64,000 nucleotides of DNA from Vibrio sp. 10N.286.49.B3 (GTDB lineage: Bacteria > Pseudomonadota > Gammaproteobacteria > Enterobacterales > Vibrionaceae). This document shows, in pieces, positions 1 to 10,044 of the stretch (its first letter is position 1; the number at the start of each line of letters is the position of its first letter). A program made the position numbers and the translations under genes. Under the pieces are notes generated by a model. It ran no database searches. It was not told the DNA's origin and was given only the letters and a program-made list of their open reading frames with translations. The stretch is taken from the NCBI RefSeq assembly GCF_002873395.1, contig NZ_MCUV01000001.1, forward strand, positions 62,001 to 126,000, read 5' to 3'.

Positions 1-1
1 C

Positions 2-289
2 GATCAAGAGATGATTCTTTTACTTTCCAAAAAGAATGCCGAAGAGCGTTTAGCCGCTTTCCTATATAACCTTTCTATGCGCTTCTCTCAACGCGGATTT
101 AGCCCAAGAGAATTCCGCTTAACGATGACTCGTGGTGATATTGGTAATTACTTAGGTCTTACCGTTGAAACAATCAGTCGTTTACTTGGTCGCTTTCAAA
201 AGGCGGATATTTTAAGTGTAAAAGGCAAATATATTACGATTGTTGACCATGATGCTTTAATGGAACTTGCTGGTATTTCAAAAGATTAA
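2..289 (+). CDS. fnr: Fnr, anaerobic global regulator (5' truncated)
   Basis: This is the C-terminal part of the oxygen-sensing Crp/Fnr-family transcription factor that switches anaerobic respiration genes. The reading frame is open from the first bases of the window, so the N-terminal cysteines that hold the [4Fe-4S] cluster and most of the effector domain lie outside; about 95 residues are visible. What is seen is the end of the dimerisation helix ([17 protein letters not shown]) and the winged helix-turn-helix with the recognition helix [11 protein letters not shown], which carries the E-xx-SR pattern that contacts TTGAT half-sites in Fnr. The match to E. coli Fnr over this part is nearly residue for residue. 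It is followed by uspE, as in other Vibrionaceae and Enterobacteria. The identity is very sure; the apparent ATG at 11 is internal. Confidence 0.96.
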   Translation, partial: DQEMILLLSKKNAEERLAAFLYNLSMRFSQRGFSPREFRLTMTRGDIGNYLGLTVETISRLLGRFQKADILSVKGKYITIVDHDALMELAGISKD

Positions 290-421
290 GCTCTTCACTT
301 GTGGTGTAGCCTGTTTATGGGCTGCATCATAGTTCTAAACTCTTTCTCTCATTTTCCCTAAAAATCCGATTCATTTTGAGCTACATTATGTATATAGCCT
401 TACTCTATTAAGGGAATCATA

Positions 422-1369
422 ATGAGTATCTACAATAAGATTTTAGTTATTGCTGACATCAACAACGATGAGCAACCAGCCTTAACTCGAGCCATTCAAC
501 TCGCTAAAAAAAGTGTCTCAAAAAGCCAAGTCACCTTTTTCTTATCTATCTATGATTTTTCTTATGACATGACATCAATGTTGTCTCTTGATGAAAGGGA
601 TGCTATGCGCCGTGGTGTTATCCAACAACGTGAGTTATGGATGAAAAGTGTCGCAGAACCCTTACTTGATGAATCGATTGATTTTAACGTTAAAGTGGTA
701 TGGCATAATCGCCCTTATGAAGCCATTGTTGCTGAAGTCTATGGAGGGGAACATGATATTGTCATTAAAGGCACCCGCAAGCACGCTGCCCTAGAATCCG
801 TCATTTTTACTCCGACGGATTGGCATTTATTACGTAAGTGCCCTTGCCCTGTTTTGCTTGTTAAGCAGGCACCTTGGCCAGAGAAAGCTAACATCATGGC
901 TTCTGTTCATGTCGGGTCTGAAAATGACGTTCATTTAGGTCTTAATGATAATATGGTGACGCAACTTTTAGATTTAACCAATCGCCTAGATGCGACGCCA
1001 TACCTAGTGAATGCCTACCCCATTACTCCTGTCAATATCACGATTGAACTGCCAGAGTTTGACCCGACAACGTATACCGACGCCGTGCGTGGCTATCACC
1101 TTACTGCTATGAAGTCACTTCGTCAAAAACACGGTTTAGATGAGGATCAGACGGTAGTAATGCAAGGCTTACCTGAAGATGTTATCCCAGAGACGGCTGG
1201 TGAATTGAAGGCGGCAATGGTAATTTTAGGTACCACAGGACGTACTGGGTTATCTGCAGTATTCATTGGTAATACCGCTGAACACGTTATTGATAATATC
1301 GATTGTGATGTATTGGCTTTGAAACCTGATGGCTATATCAGCCCACTTGATCCTAATAACACTAACTGA
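422..1369 (+). CDS. uspE: Universal stress protein E
   Basis: This is a cytoplasmic tandem-Usp protein of 315 residues, the usual UspE length. It holds two Usp folds, roughly residues 3-150 and 160-305. The second ends in the ATP-binding-type signature GTTGRTGLSAVFIGNTAEHV; the first has the degenerate GTRKHAALESVIFTPTDWHLL, as in E. coli UspE. UspE is linked in E. coli to stress survival, motility and adhesion; its biochemical activity is not settled. A Shine-Dalgarno sequence (AAGGGA) precedes the ATG by a few bases. It directly follows fnr on the same strand with a gap of about 130 bases, a linkage conserved in gammaproteobacteria, and is closed by a terminator hairpin. Confidence 0.95.
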   Translation: MSIYNKILVIADINNDEQPALTRAIQLAKKSVSKSQVTFFLSIYDFSYDMTSMLSLDERDAMRRGVIQQRELWMKSVAEPLLDESIDFNVKVVWHNRPYEAIVAEVYGGEHDIVIKGTRKHAALESVIFTPTDWHLLRKCPCPVLLVKQAPWPEKANIMASVHVGSENDVHLGLNDNMVTQLLDLTNRLDATPYLVNAYPITPVNITIELPEFDPTTYTDAVRGYHLTAMKSLRQKHGLDEDQTVVMQGLPEDVIPETAGELKAAMVILGTTGRTGLSAVFIGNTAEHVIDNIDCDVLALKPDGYISPLDPNNTN

Positions 1370-1389
1370 TCACTCACAAGTCTAAAGCG

Positions 1390-1432
1390 TCCCTGAAAGT
1401 CAGGTTAATTTGGCGACTCTCAGGGATTTTTT
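1390..1432 (+). terminator. Rho-independent terminator after uspE
   Basis: The arms TCCCTGAAAGT and ACTCTCAGGGA form an 11-bp stem with one mismatch, followed by a T-run (ATTTTTTAT). It lies just past the uspE stop and before ttcA. Confidence 0.8.
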
Positions 1433-1528
1433 ATCTTCCAAGCATCTTAAGACTAGTATCTAGGCTAGATATCCGTATGATACGGGCTTCATTTTGTTTC
1501 CATGATGACTAATTAAGATAGACAAGCC

Positions 1529-2455
1529 ATGACAGATCAAACTCCAGAGCGCACCAAAGCACAACAATACAACTTTAATAAACTTCAAAAACGTATTCGT
1601 CGTAATACTGGTCAGGCTATTGCTGACTACAACATGATTGAAGATGGCGACCGCATAATGGTTTGTTTGTCTGGTGGTAAAGATAGTTTTACTATGCTTG
1701 ATATGCTAATCAGCTTACAACGTAGTGCTCCTATCTCTTTCTCATTAGTTGCAGTGAACCTTGACCAAAAACAACCTGGTTTCCCTGAACATATCTTACC
1801 TGAGTACCTAGATACACTAGGTGTTGAGTATAAAATTGTTGAAGAAGATACTTACTCTATCGTACAAGATAAATTGCCTCCAGGTAAAACTACGTGCTCT
1901 TTATGCTCTCGCCTACGTCGTGGTATTTTATACCGCACTGCAAAAGAAATTGGCGCAACGAAAATTGCCTTAGGTCACCACCGTGATGATATTTTAGAGA
2001 CAATGTTTCTAAATATGTTCTATGGCGGTAAATTGAAAGGAATGCCACCTAAACTGGTTTCTGATAATGGTGAGCATGTTGTTATCCGTCCACTGGCGTA
2101 CTGTCGTGAAAAAGATATCATCAAATACTCAAGTATGTGTGACTACCCGATTATCCCTTGTAATCTATGTGGTTCACAACCAAATATGCAACGCCAAAAC
2201 ATTAAGCAGATGCTAAACGCATGGGATAAACAGTTCCCTGGTCGTATTGAAACTATGTTCACTGCGGTACAAAATGTTGTACCTAGCCACTTAGCTGACC
2301 ACAATCTATTTGATTTTAAATCAATTAACCGTGATTCTGGTATTATTAATGGTGGTGATATTGGTTTTGATAAAGAAGAATTACCACAACAACCTGTTGA
2401 ACAATCAGCGGTTGAATTTGATCCAAGCCTACAACTTGATGTGACGAACCTATAA
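1529..2455 (+). CDS. ttcA: tRNA 2-thiocytidine(32) synthetase TtcA
   Basis: TtcA inserts sulfur at C2 of cytidine 32 in several tRNAs, using ATP to activate the base and an iron-sulfur cluster to deliver sulfur. The 308-residue protein shows the PP-loop SGGKDS (residues 48-53), a TCSLCSR pair of cysteines (near 123 and 126) and a third cysteine region [10 protein letters not shown], which together are the cluster ligands in the family. Length is typical (E. coli 311). It stands alone between two terminators. In E. coli ttcA also lies near fnr and uspE, so the context agrees. Identity is very sure. Confidence 0.97.
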   Translation: MTDQTPERTKAQQYNFNKLQKRIRRNTGQAIADYNMIEDGDRIMVCLSGGKDSFTMLDMLISLQRSAPISFSLVAVNLDQKQPGFPEHILPEYLDTLGVEYKIVEEDTYSIVQDKLPPGKTTCSLCSRLRRGILYRTAKEIGATKIALGHHRDDILETMFLNMFYGGKLKGMPPKLVSDNGEHVVIRPLAYCREKDIIKYSSMCDYPIIPCNLCGSQPNMQRQNIKQMLNAWDKQFPGRIETMFTAVQNVVPSHLADHNLFDFKSINRDSGIINGGDIGFDKEELPQQPVEQSAVEFDPSLQLDVTNL

Positions 2456-2481
2456 GCGACTAGTATTAGGTTTTAATCATA

Positions 2482-2543
2482 AAAAAGCGCGGATAGTTTT
2501 TACTCTTTCTCATTGAAAGTGCATAAAACTATCCGCGCTTTTT
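2482..2543. terminator. Bidirectional terminator between ttcA and the DUF2987 gene
   Basis: A long inverted repeat, AAAAAGCGCGGATAGTTTT against AAAACTATCCGCGCTTTTT, with A-run on the left and T-run on the right, sits between two convergent genes and can end transcription from both sides. Confidence 0.9.
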
Positions 2544-2562
2544 GTTAATAGAAGATCCGTAA

Positions 2563-3222
2563 CTAAAGAATATACGGCAATACTCGTCGTGTTTTTTCAG
2601 GCAATAGCAAAGATTCATCACTGCTAAGATCGGAAAGCAATATTCGTGACTTTCCATTAACAATGGCAACTTTATTCCCTTCTGAAGTCAGAAACTCACC
2701 ATCTTTGATAGTAGCAAATTCTAGTGTAATACCTGATATCTCAGGCGTAAACCAACGACTAAATAAGCCACTTAACTCCGCTAACAAGGTTTGCATCTGT
2801 GACATAACAAGTGAAACTTCTTGTTGCCCCACGCTTCCACTAAATGGCTCCTTGGTCATTACAACCATCGAGTAGTCACATTGCTTATTATCTAGCAACT
2901 GTACAAAAACAAGTGGATTAGCAGAACGTAAATTCGCATCAAGGGGTAAAGGAAGCTCATTATTATCTGGGATAACAAAAGATTCATAATGTTCTTCTTT
3001 TTCCATCCAAGCTTTGCTTATTGTACAAAGCTGTTGTGATTCTTGATGGATGAAAAAAAGACCAACTTTAACCCTATCTAATTCCTCATTGTTATTGTGC
3101 TTAATCTGCCCATATAGCTTAGAGTAAGTAAACATATACTCTTGAGCTTGTATTGGCAGTATCACCAAAGCACTAAATACCAAGGTTAACAGTCTCACTC
3201 CGAGAGATCGCTTTATCATCAT
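2563..3222 (-). CDS. DUF2987-like secreted protein
   Basis: The 219-residue product begins with a charged pair and a hydrophobic stretch ending in QAQ, a Sec signal peptide (about residues 1-27), so it is probably periplasmic. The mature start EYMFTYSKLYGQIK and the segments KAWMEKEEHYE, ELPLPLDANLRSANPLVFVQ and CDYSMVVM match what I recall of the DUF2987 family of Vibrionaceae and Alteromonadales; no function is known. Two cysteines (LCTI and QCDYS) could form a disulfide in the periplasm. It follows the glucosaminidase gene on the same strand with a short gap, so the two may be cotranscribed. Family assignment is from memory. Confidence 0.7.
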   Translation of the reverse strand: MMIKRSLGVRLLTLVFSALVILPIQAQEYMFTYSKLYGQIKHNNNEELDRVKVGLFFIHQESQQLCTISKAWMEKEEHYESFVIPDNNELPLPLDANLRSANPLVFVQLLDNKQCDYSMVVMTKEPFSGSVGQQEVSLVMSQMQTLLAELSGLFSRWFTPEISGITLEFATIKDGEFLTSEGNKVAIVNGKSRILLSDLSSDESLLLPEKTRRVLPYIL

Positions 3223-3247
3223 AATTCCATTTATTTATGCGTTAACG

Positions 3248-4057
3248 TTATTGAATCCAGAATGACTGATTATGTCGAATCATCGCTTGCAAATCATTGA
3301 CGTAATCTTCACCGCGCTCTGAGTACCTTAATAGCCCATTAGTTAATGACACTGCTGCTGCACTACTAAGTAAATCCGTTCCTTGCCCTTCCAGTTCAGC
3401 GCGGATCTGTCTTAATTCTAGATAGGCTCTATTGCGGTTCACATTCATAAAGTAGCGATGAATGGACTCTTGTGTCGACTGAAAAGAAGCCACTTCATGC
3501 GTACTGCCTGATGGGCGCTGTAAGGGGATAATTCCGCAGCCTTCTTGGTAACACCATTGACCAAAGAAGTTATTTCCTTTTGTGGCAAAGCGGGATGTTC
3601 CCCATGCCGACTCATTAGCAGCTTGAACTAAAACCAGTGCTTCAGGTAAAACATTCACTCTTAGTAACATCTCATCAATCCAAGCTTGATCAACACCAGA
3701 AGCAGGAACGTTGTAAGAGTAAAGTCGACCAAGACGTTTAGCATAGCTAAGATCTTCACTCGAAGCAGAGTGTAGATTGAACTCAAGTAAATGCTCTCTT
3801 TCATTAAGAATACGGTGGTTTTCAAGATCTAACCCTTGACGAATATAATCAAAAAACGCCTGCTTCTTCTGGTTTACGTCCTCAATGCTGGCAAAGTCAG
3901 GTGTTATCATCACAGGTGCTGAGTCTAACTTTTTTCCACCCTCACTAACGCTATAGCTAGTAGTGAGGGTAAATGGCAATACCAAAGCAATGAAAAGAGC
4001 GATAAAACTAATACAAATAAATATATTTTTCTTTAATTTAGCCATGTAATTATGCAT
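3248..4057 (-). CDS. Bax-like glucosaminidase-domain protein
   Basis: This is a predicted peptidoglycan-active enzyme of the glucosaminidase/Bax family (PF01832). I start it at 4057 (269 residues, MHNYMAKLKK), where AAGG lies a few bases upstream; the frame extends further but that part overlaps the preceding gene. An N-terminal membrane segment (about residues 10-32) anchors it in the inner membrane, facing the periplasm. The catalytic-site motif is AANESAWGTSRFATKGNNFFGQW, in which the Glu of NES is the expected catalytic acid. It overlaps the stop of the upstream membrane protein by 8 bases, which argues for translational coupling. Substrate bond (muramidase or N-acetylglucosaminidase) cannot be told from sequence. 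Confidence 0.85.
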   Translation of the reverse strand: MHNYMAKLKKNIFICISFIALFIALVLPFTLTTSYSVSEGGKKLDSAPVMITPDFASIEDVNQKKQAFFDYIRQGLDLENHRILNEREHLLEFNLHSASSEDLSYAKRLGRLYSYNVPASGVDQAWIDEMLLRVNVLPEALVLVQAANESAWGTSRFATKGNNFFGQWCYQEGCGIIPLQRPSGSTHEVASFQSTQESIHRYFMNVNRNRAYLELRQIRAELEGQGTDLLSSAAAVSLTNGLLRYSERGEDYVNDLQAMIRHNQSFWIQ

Positions 4058-4874
4058 TAAAGACCTTAGGATCACTGTTATCACTATCGTCTTCATGCAC
4101 ATCAGAGTCATCGTTTGATGAAGAATCATTTGGTACCGTGGCTAATCGAATGCCAAACATTTCACGATACAAAATGCCTTTAACATGAAAGAAGAATGGC
4201 AGCACGAAGATTAAACCAATACCGTAAAACATAGCAGCAACCACAAACATCATCATAACGGCTGCGTAAATACCAGCGACGGTAAATATCTTTTTATTCA
4301 CCGCTCTTAACGATAAAAGTAGCGAACGCATCGGTGTTATACGTTTCTCACAAATCAGTAAGATAGAGTGGCTAAATGCCAACGTTAAATACATCGAAAT
4401 AAAAGGTAAAACCATCCCAGAAATCCCTTGTAGTATCAAACTAAACAATGTCGCCAGGATCACTGGAACGGTAAATTGAAGACCTTTGGTAATATCCTGC
4501 AATTTAGTACCAATACCTGCTGCATGACTCATCGCCATAAGACTCACGCCCGCAAAAAACGGCGCACTGATCACTTCATAACTGAAATTTGCCATAAATA
4601 TTGCTTGGACAATATCTTGAGTAAAACTTTCAGGCTCAGTAAATATATGCAAAATAACACTTGGATCGCCTAACTGCAGTTTTAATGCAATATAAAAGAT
4701 AGCCAGTTGAATGAACAATAAACCAACGATTGCTGGTGAGAATGATAAAAAATGATGGATCGTTTTTTGCCATGCTTCTTTTAATACACTACCAGTATTT
4801 AGTTCATACTGACCCGTCAGTGCACGCTCCACTGAACCACCAAGGTTAAACTCTTTTTTTGACTGATTATCCAT
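4050..4874 (-). CDS. Polytopic inner-membrane protein, unknown function
   Basis: I do not recognise this 274-residue protein as a named family. It has a short cytoplasmic-looking N-terminus (KKEFNLGGSVERALTGQ), about five or six hydrophobic segments between residues 40 and 235, and a very acidic, Ser/Asn/Asp-rich tail (NDDSDVHEDDSDNSD) predicted to be disordered. The layout recalls BPSS1780/YciC-like integral membrane proteins. Its 3' end overlaps the start of the glucosaminidase gene, so the pair probably form one transcript and may act together on the cell wall; that is inference from overlap only. Confidence 0.6.
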   Translation of the reverse strand: MDNQSKKEFNLGGSVERALTGQYELNTGSVLKEAWQKTIHHFLSFSPAIVGLLFIQLAIFYIALKLQLGDPSVILHIFTEPESFTQDIVQAIFMANFSYEVISAPFFAGVSLMAMSHAAGIGTKLQDITKGLQFTVPVILATLFSLILQGISGMVLPFISMYLTLAFSHSILLICEKRITPMRSLLLSLRAVNKKIFTVAGIYAAVMMMFVVAAMFYGIGLIFVLPFFFHVKGILYREMFGIRLATVPNDSSSNDDSDVHEDDSDNSDPKVFNA

Positions 4875-5200
4875 ACTTTTTCCTAAGCAACTAAAGGCAA
4901 GAAAGTTGCCCGCTGAAGTTTATAAAATTACCGTGATTATACTCTATTGTCTTATTCTCTAAACTAAGTTCCGCTTTAACTGCTTGCTTTTTTCTTCACC
5001 TGCTCAATAATTAAACAACTAGTTGGTTATAATTTGCTAAAATATTAATAGCTTATAACGAGCAATAGCCTTAAGTTAAAAGATATCGGTTACCAAGTAA
5101 ATAAAACTTTAAATCATTGCTTTTGCTTATTGCTATCTGTGCCATAAATACACCCAGTTTTACGGTCTGAACAGCAGGTCACTATGGAGAGAGACAGACA
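4875..5200. other. Divergent intergenic region upstream of potA
   Basis: About 325 bases separate the minus-strand membrane gene from potA. A TATAAT hexamer lies at 5028-5033 on the plus strand and could be a -10 box for potA, but I see no good -35 at the right spacing. Nothing else recognised. Confidence 0.35.
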
Positions 5201-6316
5201 TTGAACGTAAACCAAGCAGTCAAGCATCCTGTTATTGAATTAGCGGCGATCAGTAAAAGTTTCGATGGTAAGAAGATCATCGATAATCTCAATCTGAATA
5301 TTAATCATGGAGAGTTTCTCACCATTTTAGGTCCTTCTGGTTGTGGTAAAACAACCGTTCTTCGCATGATTGCAGGGTTTGAAAGCGTCGATTCAGGTGA
5401 TATCTTGCTAGCCGATGAAAGTGTGACGCATATTCCTGCCGAGAAACGACATGTTAATACTGTTTTTCAAAGCTATGCCCTTTTTCCACATATGACGGTC
5501 TTTGATAATGTCGCTTTTGGTTTACGTATGCAAAAAACGCCGCAAAGTGAAATAGAACCTAGAGTAATGGAGGCATTGCGCATGGTGCGTTTAGAGAACA
5601 TGGCACAGCGTAAACCTCATCAACTTTCTGGTGGACAACAACAGCGTATCGCCATTGCACGTGCCGTCGTTAATAAGCCAAAGGTGTTGTTACTCGATGA
5701 ATCACTTTCTGCCCTTGATTATAAATTACGTAAGCAGATGCAAATTGAGTTAAAGCAGTTACAGCGCCAACTCGGTATTACCTTTGTCTTTGTTACACAT
5801 GATCAAGAAGAGGCACTGTCCATGTCTGATCGCATTATTGTTATGCGTGACGGTGTTATTGAGCAAGATGGTACGCCTCGTGAAATTTATGAAGAGCCGA
5901 AAAACTTATTTGTGGCGCGCTTTATCGGTGAAATCAATGTATTTAATGCTACCGCCCTACATCGCACGGATGATAAACGCATTATTGCCAATATTGAAGG
6001 GATAGAGGCAACCATCTACCACTCAAGTGACATACATTCAGGTGATAAATTACAAGTTTTATTGCGCCCAGAAGATTTACGCCTTGAAGAAATTAAAGAG
6101 TCAGAACAACGCGGCATTGTCGGGCATATTATAGATCGTACCTACAAGGGAATGACGTTGGACTCTGTGGTTGAATTAGACTCAGGAATGCGCGTTATGG
6201 TTAGTGAGTTCTTTAATGAAGACGATCCCGATGTTGATCACTCATTAGGGCAAAAAGTTGTAGTGACATGGGTTGAGAGTTGGGAAGTGGTGTTAAGTGA
6301 TGCGAACGAAATTTAA
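5201..6316 (+). CDS. potA: Spermidine/putrescine ABC importer, ATPase PotA
   Basis: This is the cytoplasmic ATPase of the polyamine importer PotABCD. The 371 residues show Walker [10 protein letters not shown] (44-52), signature LSGGQQQR (142-149), Walker B VLLLDES (162-168) with the Ser typical of PotA, the switch His in FVTHDQEEA, and a C-terminal regulatory TOBE-like region from about 240. The start is TTG at 5201, with GGAGAG about 10 bases upstream; an upstream ATG at 5184 is in another frame. The gene overlaps potB by 17 bases. Length and residues agree closely with E. coli PotA. Confidence 0.96.
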   Translation: MNVNQAVKHPVIELAAISKSFDGKKIIDNLNLNINHGEFLTILGPSGCGKTTVLRMIAGFESVDSGDILLADESVTHIPAEKRHVNTVFQSYALFPHMTVFDNVAFGLRMQKTPQSEIEPRVMEALRMVRLENMAQRKPHQLSGGQQQRIAIARAVVNKPKVLLLDESLSALDYKLRKQMQIELKQLQRQLGITFVFVTHDQEEALSMSDRIIVMRDGVIEQDGTPREIYEEPKNLFVARFIGEINVFNATALHRTDDKRIIANIEGIEATIYHSSDIHSGDKLQVLLRPEDLRLEEIKESEQRGIVGHIIDRTYKGMTLDSVVELDSGMRVMVSEFFNEDDPDVDHSLGQKVVVTWVESWEVVLSDANEI

Positions 6317-7157
6317 TTTACAAAATGCCATCATTGCATTAATTGTCAGCTGGTTACTGCTGTTTGTATTCATCCCTAATGTAATGATTATCGCCACGAG
6401 CTTTTTAACTCGTGACGAAGCTAACCTTATCGAAATGACATTTACCTTCGATAACTACCTACGCCTAATGGATCCACTTTATATAAAAGTATTGTGGCAC
6501 TCTTTTTATATGTCGATAGTAGCAACACTACTGTGTTTGGTTATTGGCTATCCGTTTGCCTACATCATTGCTCAAATGCCAAAGCGCTGGCAGCCATTTA
6601 TGCTGTTTTTAGTGATTGTCCCTTTTTGGACCAACTCACTTATTCGTACCTATGGGCTCAAAATCGTATTGGGTACTCAAGGTGTTTTAAACAAAGGAAT
6701 GATTGCTATTGGCTTAATCGATAAACCAATCCGTGTGATGTATACCGAAGATGCCGTCATGATAGGCTTAGTCTACATTTTACTCCCTTTCATGATCTTG
6801 CCACTCTATTCTGCGATAGAAAAACTGGACAAAGCCTACCTAGAAGCAGCAAAAGATCTTGGTGCAAATAAGCTTCAAATATTAGTTCGTATTGTGTTGC
6901 CACTAACGATGCCAGGCATTATTGGCGGTTGTTTACTTGTATTGCTTCCTGCCCTTGGCATGTTCTACATCTCCGACTTACTTGGTGGAGCAAGGAACTT
7001 ATTAATTGGCAATGTGATAAAGAGTCAGGTCCTTAATGCACGAGACTGGCCGTTTGGTGCTGCAACTAGTATTGCCTTAACAACAGCAATGGCCGTAATG
7101 CTGTATGCCTATTACCGAGCGGGTAAGCTATTAAATAAAAAAGTGGAGCTTGAATAA
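6300..7157 (+). CDS. potB: Spermidine/putrescine ABC importer, permease PotB
   Basis: This is one of the two inner-membrane permeases of the polyamine importer. It has six predicted membrane segments and the EAA cytoplasmic loop that docks with PotA ([13 protein letters not shown]). The segment [17 protein letters not shown] is diagnostic for PotB. I use the ATG at 6300, giving 285 residues; a GTG one codon earlier is the alternative. It overlaps the end of potA and its stop shares one base with the start of potC, so the three genes are translationally coupled. Confidence 0.96.
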   Translation: MRTKFNLQNAIIALIVSWLLLFVFIPNVMIIATSFLTRDEANLIEMTFTFDNYLRLMDPLYIKVLWHSFYMSIVATLLCLVIGYPFAYIIAQMPKRWQPFMLFLVIVPFWTNSLIRTYGLKIVLGTQGVLNKGMIAIGLIDKPIRVMYTEDAVMIGLVYILLPFMILPLYSAIEKLDKAYLEAAKDLGANKLQILVRIVLPLTMPGIIGGCLLVLLPALGMFYISDLLGGARNLLIGNVIKSQVLNARDWPFGAATSIALTTAMAVMLYAYYRAGKLLNKKVELE

Positions 7158-7927
7158 TGGGACGTATGATTAAATTTGGGTTTATGTCACTGGTTTATGC
7201 GTTTCTTTATTTACCGATTATTGTCTTAATCGCCAACTCTTTTAATGCGAATAAATTTGGCATGAAATGGGGAGGATTTACGACAAACTGGTATGACGCA
7301 TTAATCAATAACGACAGCCTAATGCAAGCGGCCTGGCACTCTCTAAATGTGGCTATTTTTTCAGCAATAGCCGCAACTCTCATTGGAAGCTTAACCGCTG
7401 TTGCCTTATTTCGTTACACCTTTAAGGGGAAGCGAGTTGTTAATGGCTTACTCTTTATCGTCATGATGTCTCCCGATATTGTGATGGCGATTTCACTGTT
7501 GGCGTTATTTATTGTGCTCGGTGCGCAGTTAGGATTTCTAACATTACTCCTCGCCCATATCACTTTTTGCTTACCCTTTGTCGTCGTGACCGTTTATAGC
7601 CGTTTAAATGGCTTTGACGTTAAAATGCTTGAAGCCGCTAAGGATTTAGGCGCTAGTGAGTGGACGATTCTAAAACAGATCATTTTACCCTTAGCGAAAC
7701 CTGCCGTCGCTGCCGGTTGGCTACTCAGTTTCACCCTGTCACTTGATGATGTCATCATCAGTTCATTTGTGACAGGTCCAACCTATGAAATCTTACCGCT
7801 TAAAATTTATTCTATGGTTAAAGTCGGTATATCACCTGAAGTTAATGCATTAGCAACGGTGATGCTCATCGTGTCACTTATTTTAGTTATCCTTTCTCAA
7901 ATTATTGCACGAGAGAAGATAAAATAA
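7157..7927 (+). CDS. potC: Spermidine/putrescine ABC importer, permease PotC
   Basis: This is the second membrane permease of the polyamine importer, 256 residues with six predicted membrane helices. The EAA loop is [25 protein letters not shown], and LDDVIISSFVTGP near the C-terminus is typical of PotC. The start overlaps the potB stop by one base (TAATG). A hairpin lies between it and potD. Confidence 0.96.
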   Translation: MGRMIKFGFMSLVYAFLYLPIIVLIANSFNANKFGMKWGGFTTNWYDALINNDSLMQAAWHSLNVAIFSAIAATLIGSLTAVALFRYTFKGKRVVNGLLFIVMMSPDIVMAISLLALFIVLGAQLGFLTLLLAHITFCLPFVVVTVYSRLNGFDVKMLEAAKDLGASEWTILKQIILPLAKPAVAAGWLLSFTLSLDDVIISSFVTGPTYEILPLKIYSMVKVGISPEVNALATVMLIVSLILVILSQIIAREKIK

Positions 7928-7932
7928 ACCTC

Positions 7933-7961
7933 TATTACCCTTCAACATCATGAGGGTAATA
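7933..7961 (+). other. Hairpin between potC and potD
   Basis: TATTACCCT and AGGGTAATA form a perfect 9-bp stem with an 11-base loop, followed by ACCATTTTT. It could act as a weak terminator or as an RNA-stability element that sets different levels for the permeases and the more abundant binding protein PotD. Confidence 0.5.
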
Positions 7962-7982
7962 ACCATTTTTGGAGCAACATAA

Positions 7983-9020
7983 ATGAAGAAAACTCTTTAC
8001 GTAGGGGCTTTATGTGCCACCACATTATTCACCACACCTTCCTACTCAGCTGATGATGAGCTGTATTTCTACAATTGGTCAGAATATATTCCAAGTCAGG
8101 TTTTAGAGGATTTCACCAAAGAAACGGGCATCAAAGTCATCTATTCAACCTATGAATCTAATGAAGTGATGTACGCAAAGCTTAAGACTCAAGGTGCAGG
8201 GTATGACTTAGTTGTTCCTTCGACCTACTTTGTGTCTAAAATGCGTAAAGAAGGTATGCTGCAGAAGATTGATAAAGAGAAAATACCTCATTACAGTGGT
8301 CTTGATACTAATTATCTAAACCAACCTTTCGATCCTGGCAATGATTATTCTATTCCATATATTTACGGAGCAACGGGCATTGGTATTAATACCGATATGC
8401 TTGATAAAGACTCCGTATCCAAATGGGACGATTTCTGGGATGAGAAATGGGAAGGTCAATTAATGCTAATGGATGATGCTCGTGAAGTTTTCCATATTGC
8501 TTTAACAACACTAGGCTACTCACCAAATACTACGGATCCAAAAGAGATCGAAGCGGCTTACCATAAGTTGCAGCAATTAATGCCTAATGTTCTAGTTTTT
8601 AATTCAGATTTCCCTGCTAACCCATATTTAGCGGGTGAAGTATCTCTCGGAATGCTGTGGAATGGTTCAGCTTATATGGCGCGTCAAGAAGGTGCTAATA
8701 TTGAAATCATTTGGCCAGAGCAAGGGACTATCTTTTGGATGGATAGTATTTCAATTCCTACTAAAGCTAAAAATATTGATGCTGCCCATAAGATGATAGA
8801 TTTCTTATTGCGCCCAGAAAATGCAGCGAAGATTGCCTTAGAAATTGGTTACCCGACACCAGTCAAAACAGCCTTACCTTTACTACCAAAGGCTTTTTCT
8901 GAAGATCCAAACATCTTCCCTCCGCAAGCCGTCATGGAATCTGGTATTTTTCAGGATGATGTGGGTGAAGCGAGTGTTTTATACGACGATTACTTCCAAA
9001 GATTAAAAGTAAGTAACTAG
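7983..9020 (+). CDS. potD: Periplasmic spermidine/putrescine-binding protein PotD
   Basis: This is the periplasmic receptor that delivers polyamines to PotBC. A Sec signal peptide (residues 1-23, ending SYSA) precedes the mature start DDELYFYNWSEYIP, the PotD/PotF hallmark. Later PotD-type segments include VPSTYFVSKMRKEGML, LMLMDDAREVFHIALTTLGYSPN and GTIFWMDSISIP, whose acidic and aromatic residues line the polyamine site in the family. Length of 345 matches E. coli PotD (348). The gene closes the operon and is followed by a strong terminator. A Shine-Dalgarno GGAG precedes the ATG. Confidence 0.96.
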   Translation: MKKTLYVGALCATTLFTTPSYSADDELYFYNWSEYIPSQVLEDFTKETGIKVIYSTYESNEVMYAKLKTQGAGYDLVVPSTYFVSKMRKEGMLQKIDKEKIPHYSGLDTNYLNQPFDPGNDYSIPYIYGATGIGINTDMLDKDSVSKWDDFWDEKWEGQLMLMDDAREVFHIALTTLGYSPNTTDPKEIEAAYHKLQQLMPNVLVFNSDFPANPYLAGEVSLGMLWNGSAYMARQEGANIEIIWPEQGTIFWMDSISIPTKAKNIDAAHKMIDFLLRPENAAKIALEIGYPTPVKTALPLLPKAFSEDPNIFPPQAVMESGIFQDDVGEASVLYDDYFQRLKVSN

Positions 9021-9054
9021 CCACCTACGTTATAATTTGATAGCTTTAACAATC

Positions 9055-9087
9055 TAAAAAAGTGGCCTATTTAAGCCACTTTTTTTG
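9055..9087 (+). terminator. Terminator of the potABCD operon
   Basis: AGTGGC and GCCACT form the core of a stem flanked by an A-run on the left and seven Ts on the right. Confidence 0.85.
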
Positions 9088-9151
9088 CTAGCACAGTCTG
9101 CAAGTGTTAAATATCGCAATACCATTCAAAGTAAGGGGTCAGAAATAACCC

Positions 9152-9886
9152 TTAGTTGGCTGCCTTACTATAGGCATCTGTTAATAATTCAGAGACGAGT
9201 TTAGGTACTTCAATACTTGCCTTACCATAACGCTTTTCATCAAACTCACTTTCCACAGCACTCGGCTCTAAATTAATTTCTATGGTATGTGCACCATGCA
9301 TTTTCGCATCATGTACAAAGCCAGCCGCTGGATAAACTACACCAGAAGTGCCTATCGATATAAATAAGTCCGCAGACTCTAATACCGAGTAAATATCCCC
9401 CATTCTTAATGGCATCTCACCAAACCAAACAATATGAGGTCGCATCTGAGCTGGGATTTGGCAGCAATGGCAAAGATCGCCAGTGTTTAAGTCTTCTTTT
9501 TGTTCAATGACTTGATTTGACTCAGTACAGCGAGATTTCAATAATTCGCCATGCATATGAACGATGTTGGCACTACCAGCTCGTTCATGTAAGTTATCAA
9601 TATTTTGAGTAATCACAGTAACAAAACCTTGGAGCTCTTGTTCTAGCTGAGCCAATGCTAAATGTGCATTGTTGGGCTTAATATCAGCTGACAATAAGCC
9701 TTGTCTTCTCTGATTATAAAAAGATTGCACCAAATCAGGATTATTAATAAAACCTTCAGGTGTTGCGACATCCTCTATTCGATGATTTTCCCATAATCCA
9801 TCTTGTGCCCGAAAGGTTTGAATTCCAGATTCAGCGGAGATTCCAGCACCTGTAAGAATAACGATATTGCGATATGGGTAATTCAT
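9152..9886 (-). CDS. cobB: NAD-dependent protein deacylase CobB (sirtuin)
   Basis: This is a class III (SIRT5-like) sirtuin that removes acyl groups from lysines using NAD. The 244 residues show the NAD site GAGISAESG (13-21), QNIDNLH (94-100), catalytic His112 in MHGE, and four zinc-type cysteines (120, 139, 141, 142). Tyr57 and Arg60 in FYNQRR match the pair that lets E. coli CobB accept succinyl-lysine as well as acetyl-lysine. It lacks the N-terminal extension of the long E. coli isoform. It is convergent with potABCD, as in E. coli, where cobB also neighbours pot. Confidence 0.95.
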   Translation of the reverse strand: MNYPYRNIVILTGAGISAESGIQTFRAQDGLWENHRIEDVATPEGFINNPDLVQSFYNQRRQGLLSADIKPNNAHLALAQLEQELQGFVTVITQNIDNLHERAGSANIVHMHGELLKSRCTESNQVIEQKEDLNTGDLCHCCQIPAQMRPHIVWFGEMPLRMGDIYSVLESADLFISIGTSGVVYPAAGFVHDAKMHGAHTIEINLEPSAVESEFDEKRYGKASIEVPKLVSELLTDAYSKAAN

Positions 9887-9987
9887 GTAAGAATCCTTAT
9901 TGTCCTTAATTTAGCAATAAGTTTAGCATCACTCGCGATGTAACTATAAGTTAAAGCATTAGACAATGGTATTATGCCCGTCATAGT

Positions 9988-10012
9988 AAAAAGCGACCGA
10001 AGCCGCTTTTTC
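9988..10012 (-). terminator. Terminator downstream of the ammonium transporter gene
   Basis: AAAAAGCG and CGCTTTTT make a stem with A/T runs on both flanks. It lies just past the minus-strand amt stop and upstream of cobB. Confidence 0.75.
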
Positions 10013-10044
10013 TATTCAATCTATCTATACAGCTCTAAGCTTGA

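Noticed and set aside
5027..5037. Possible sigma54 promoter before potA (TTGGTTATAATTTGCT)
   Set aside because: The -24 and -12 boxes are one base too close; a sigma70 -10 TATAAT in the same place is simpler.
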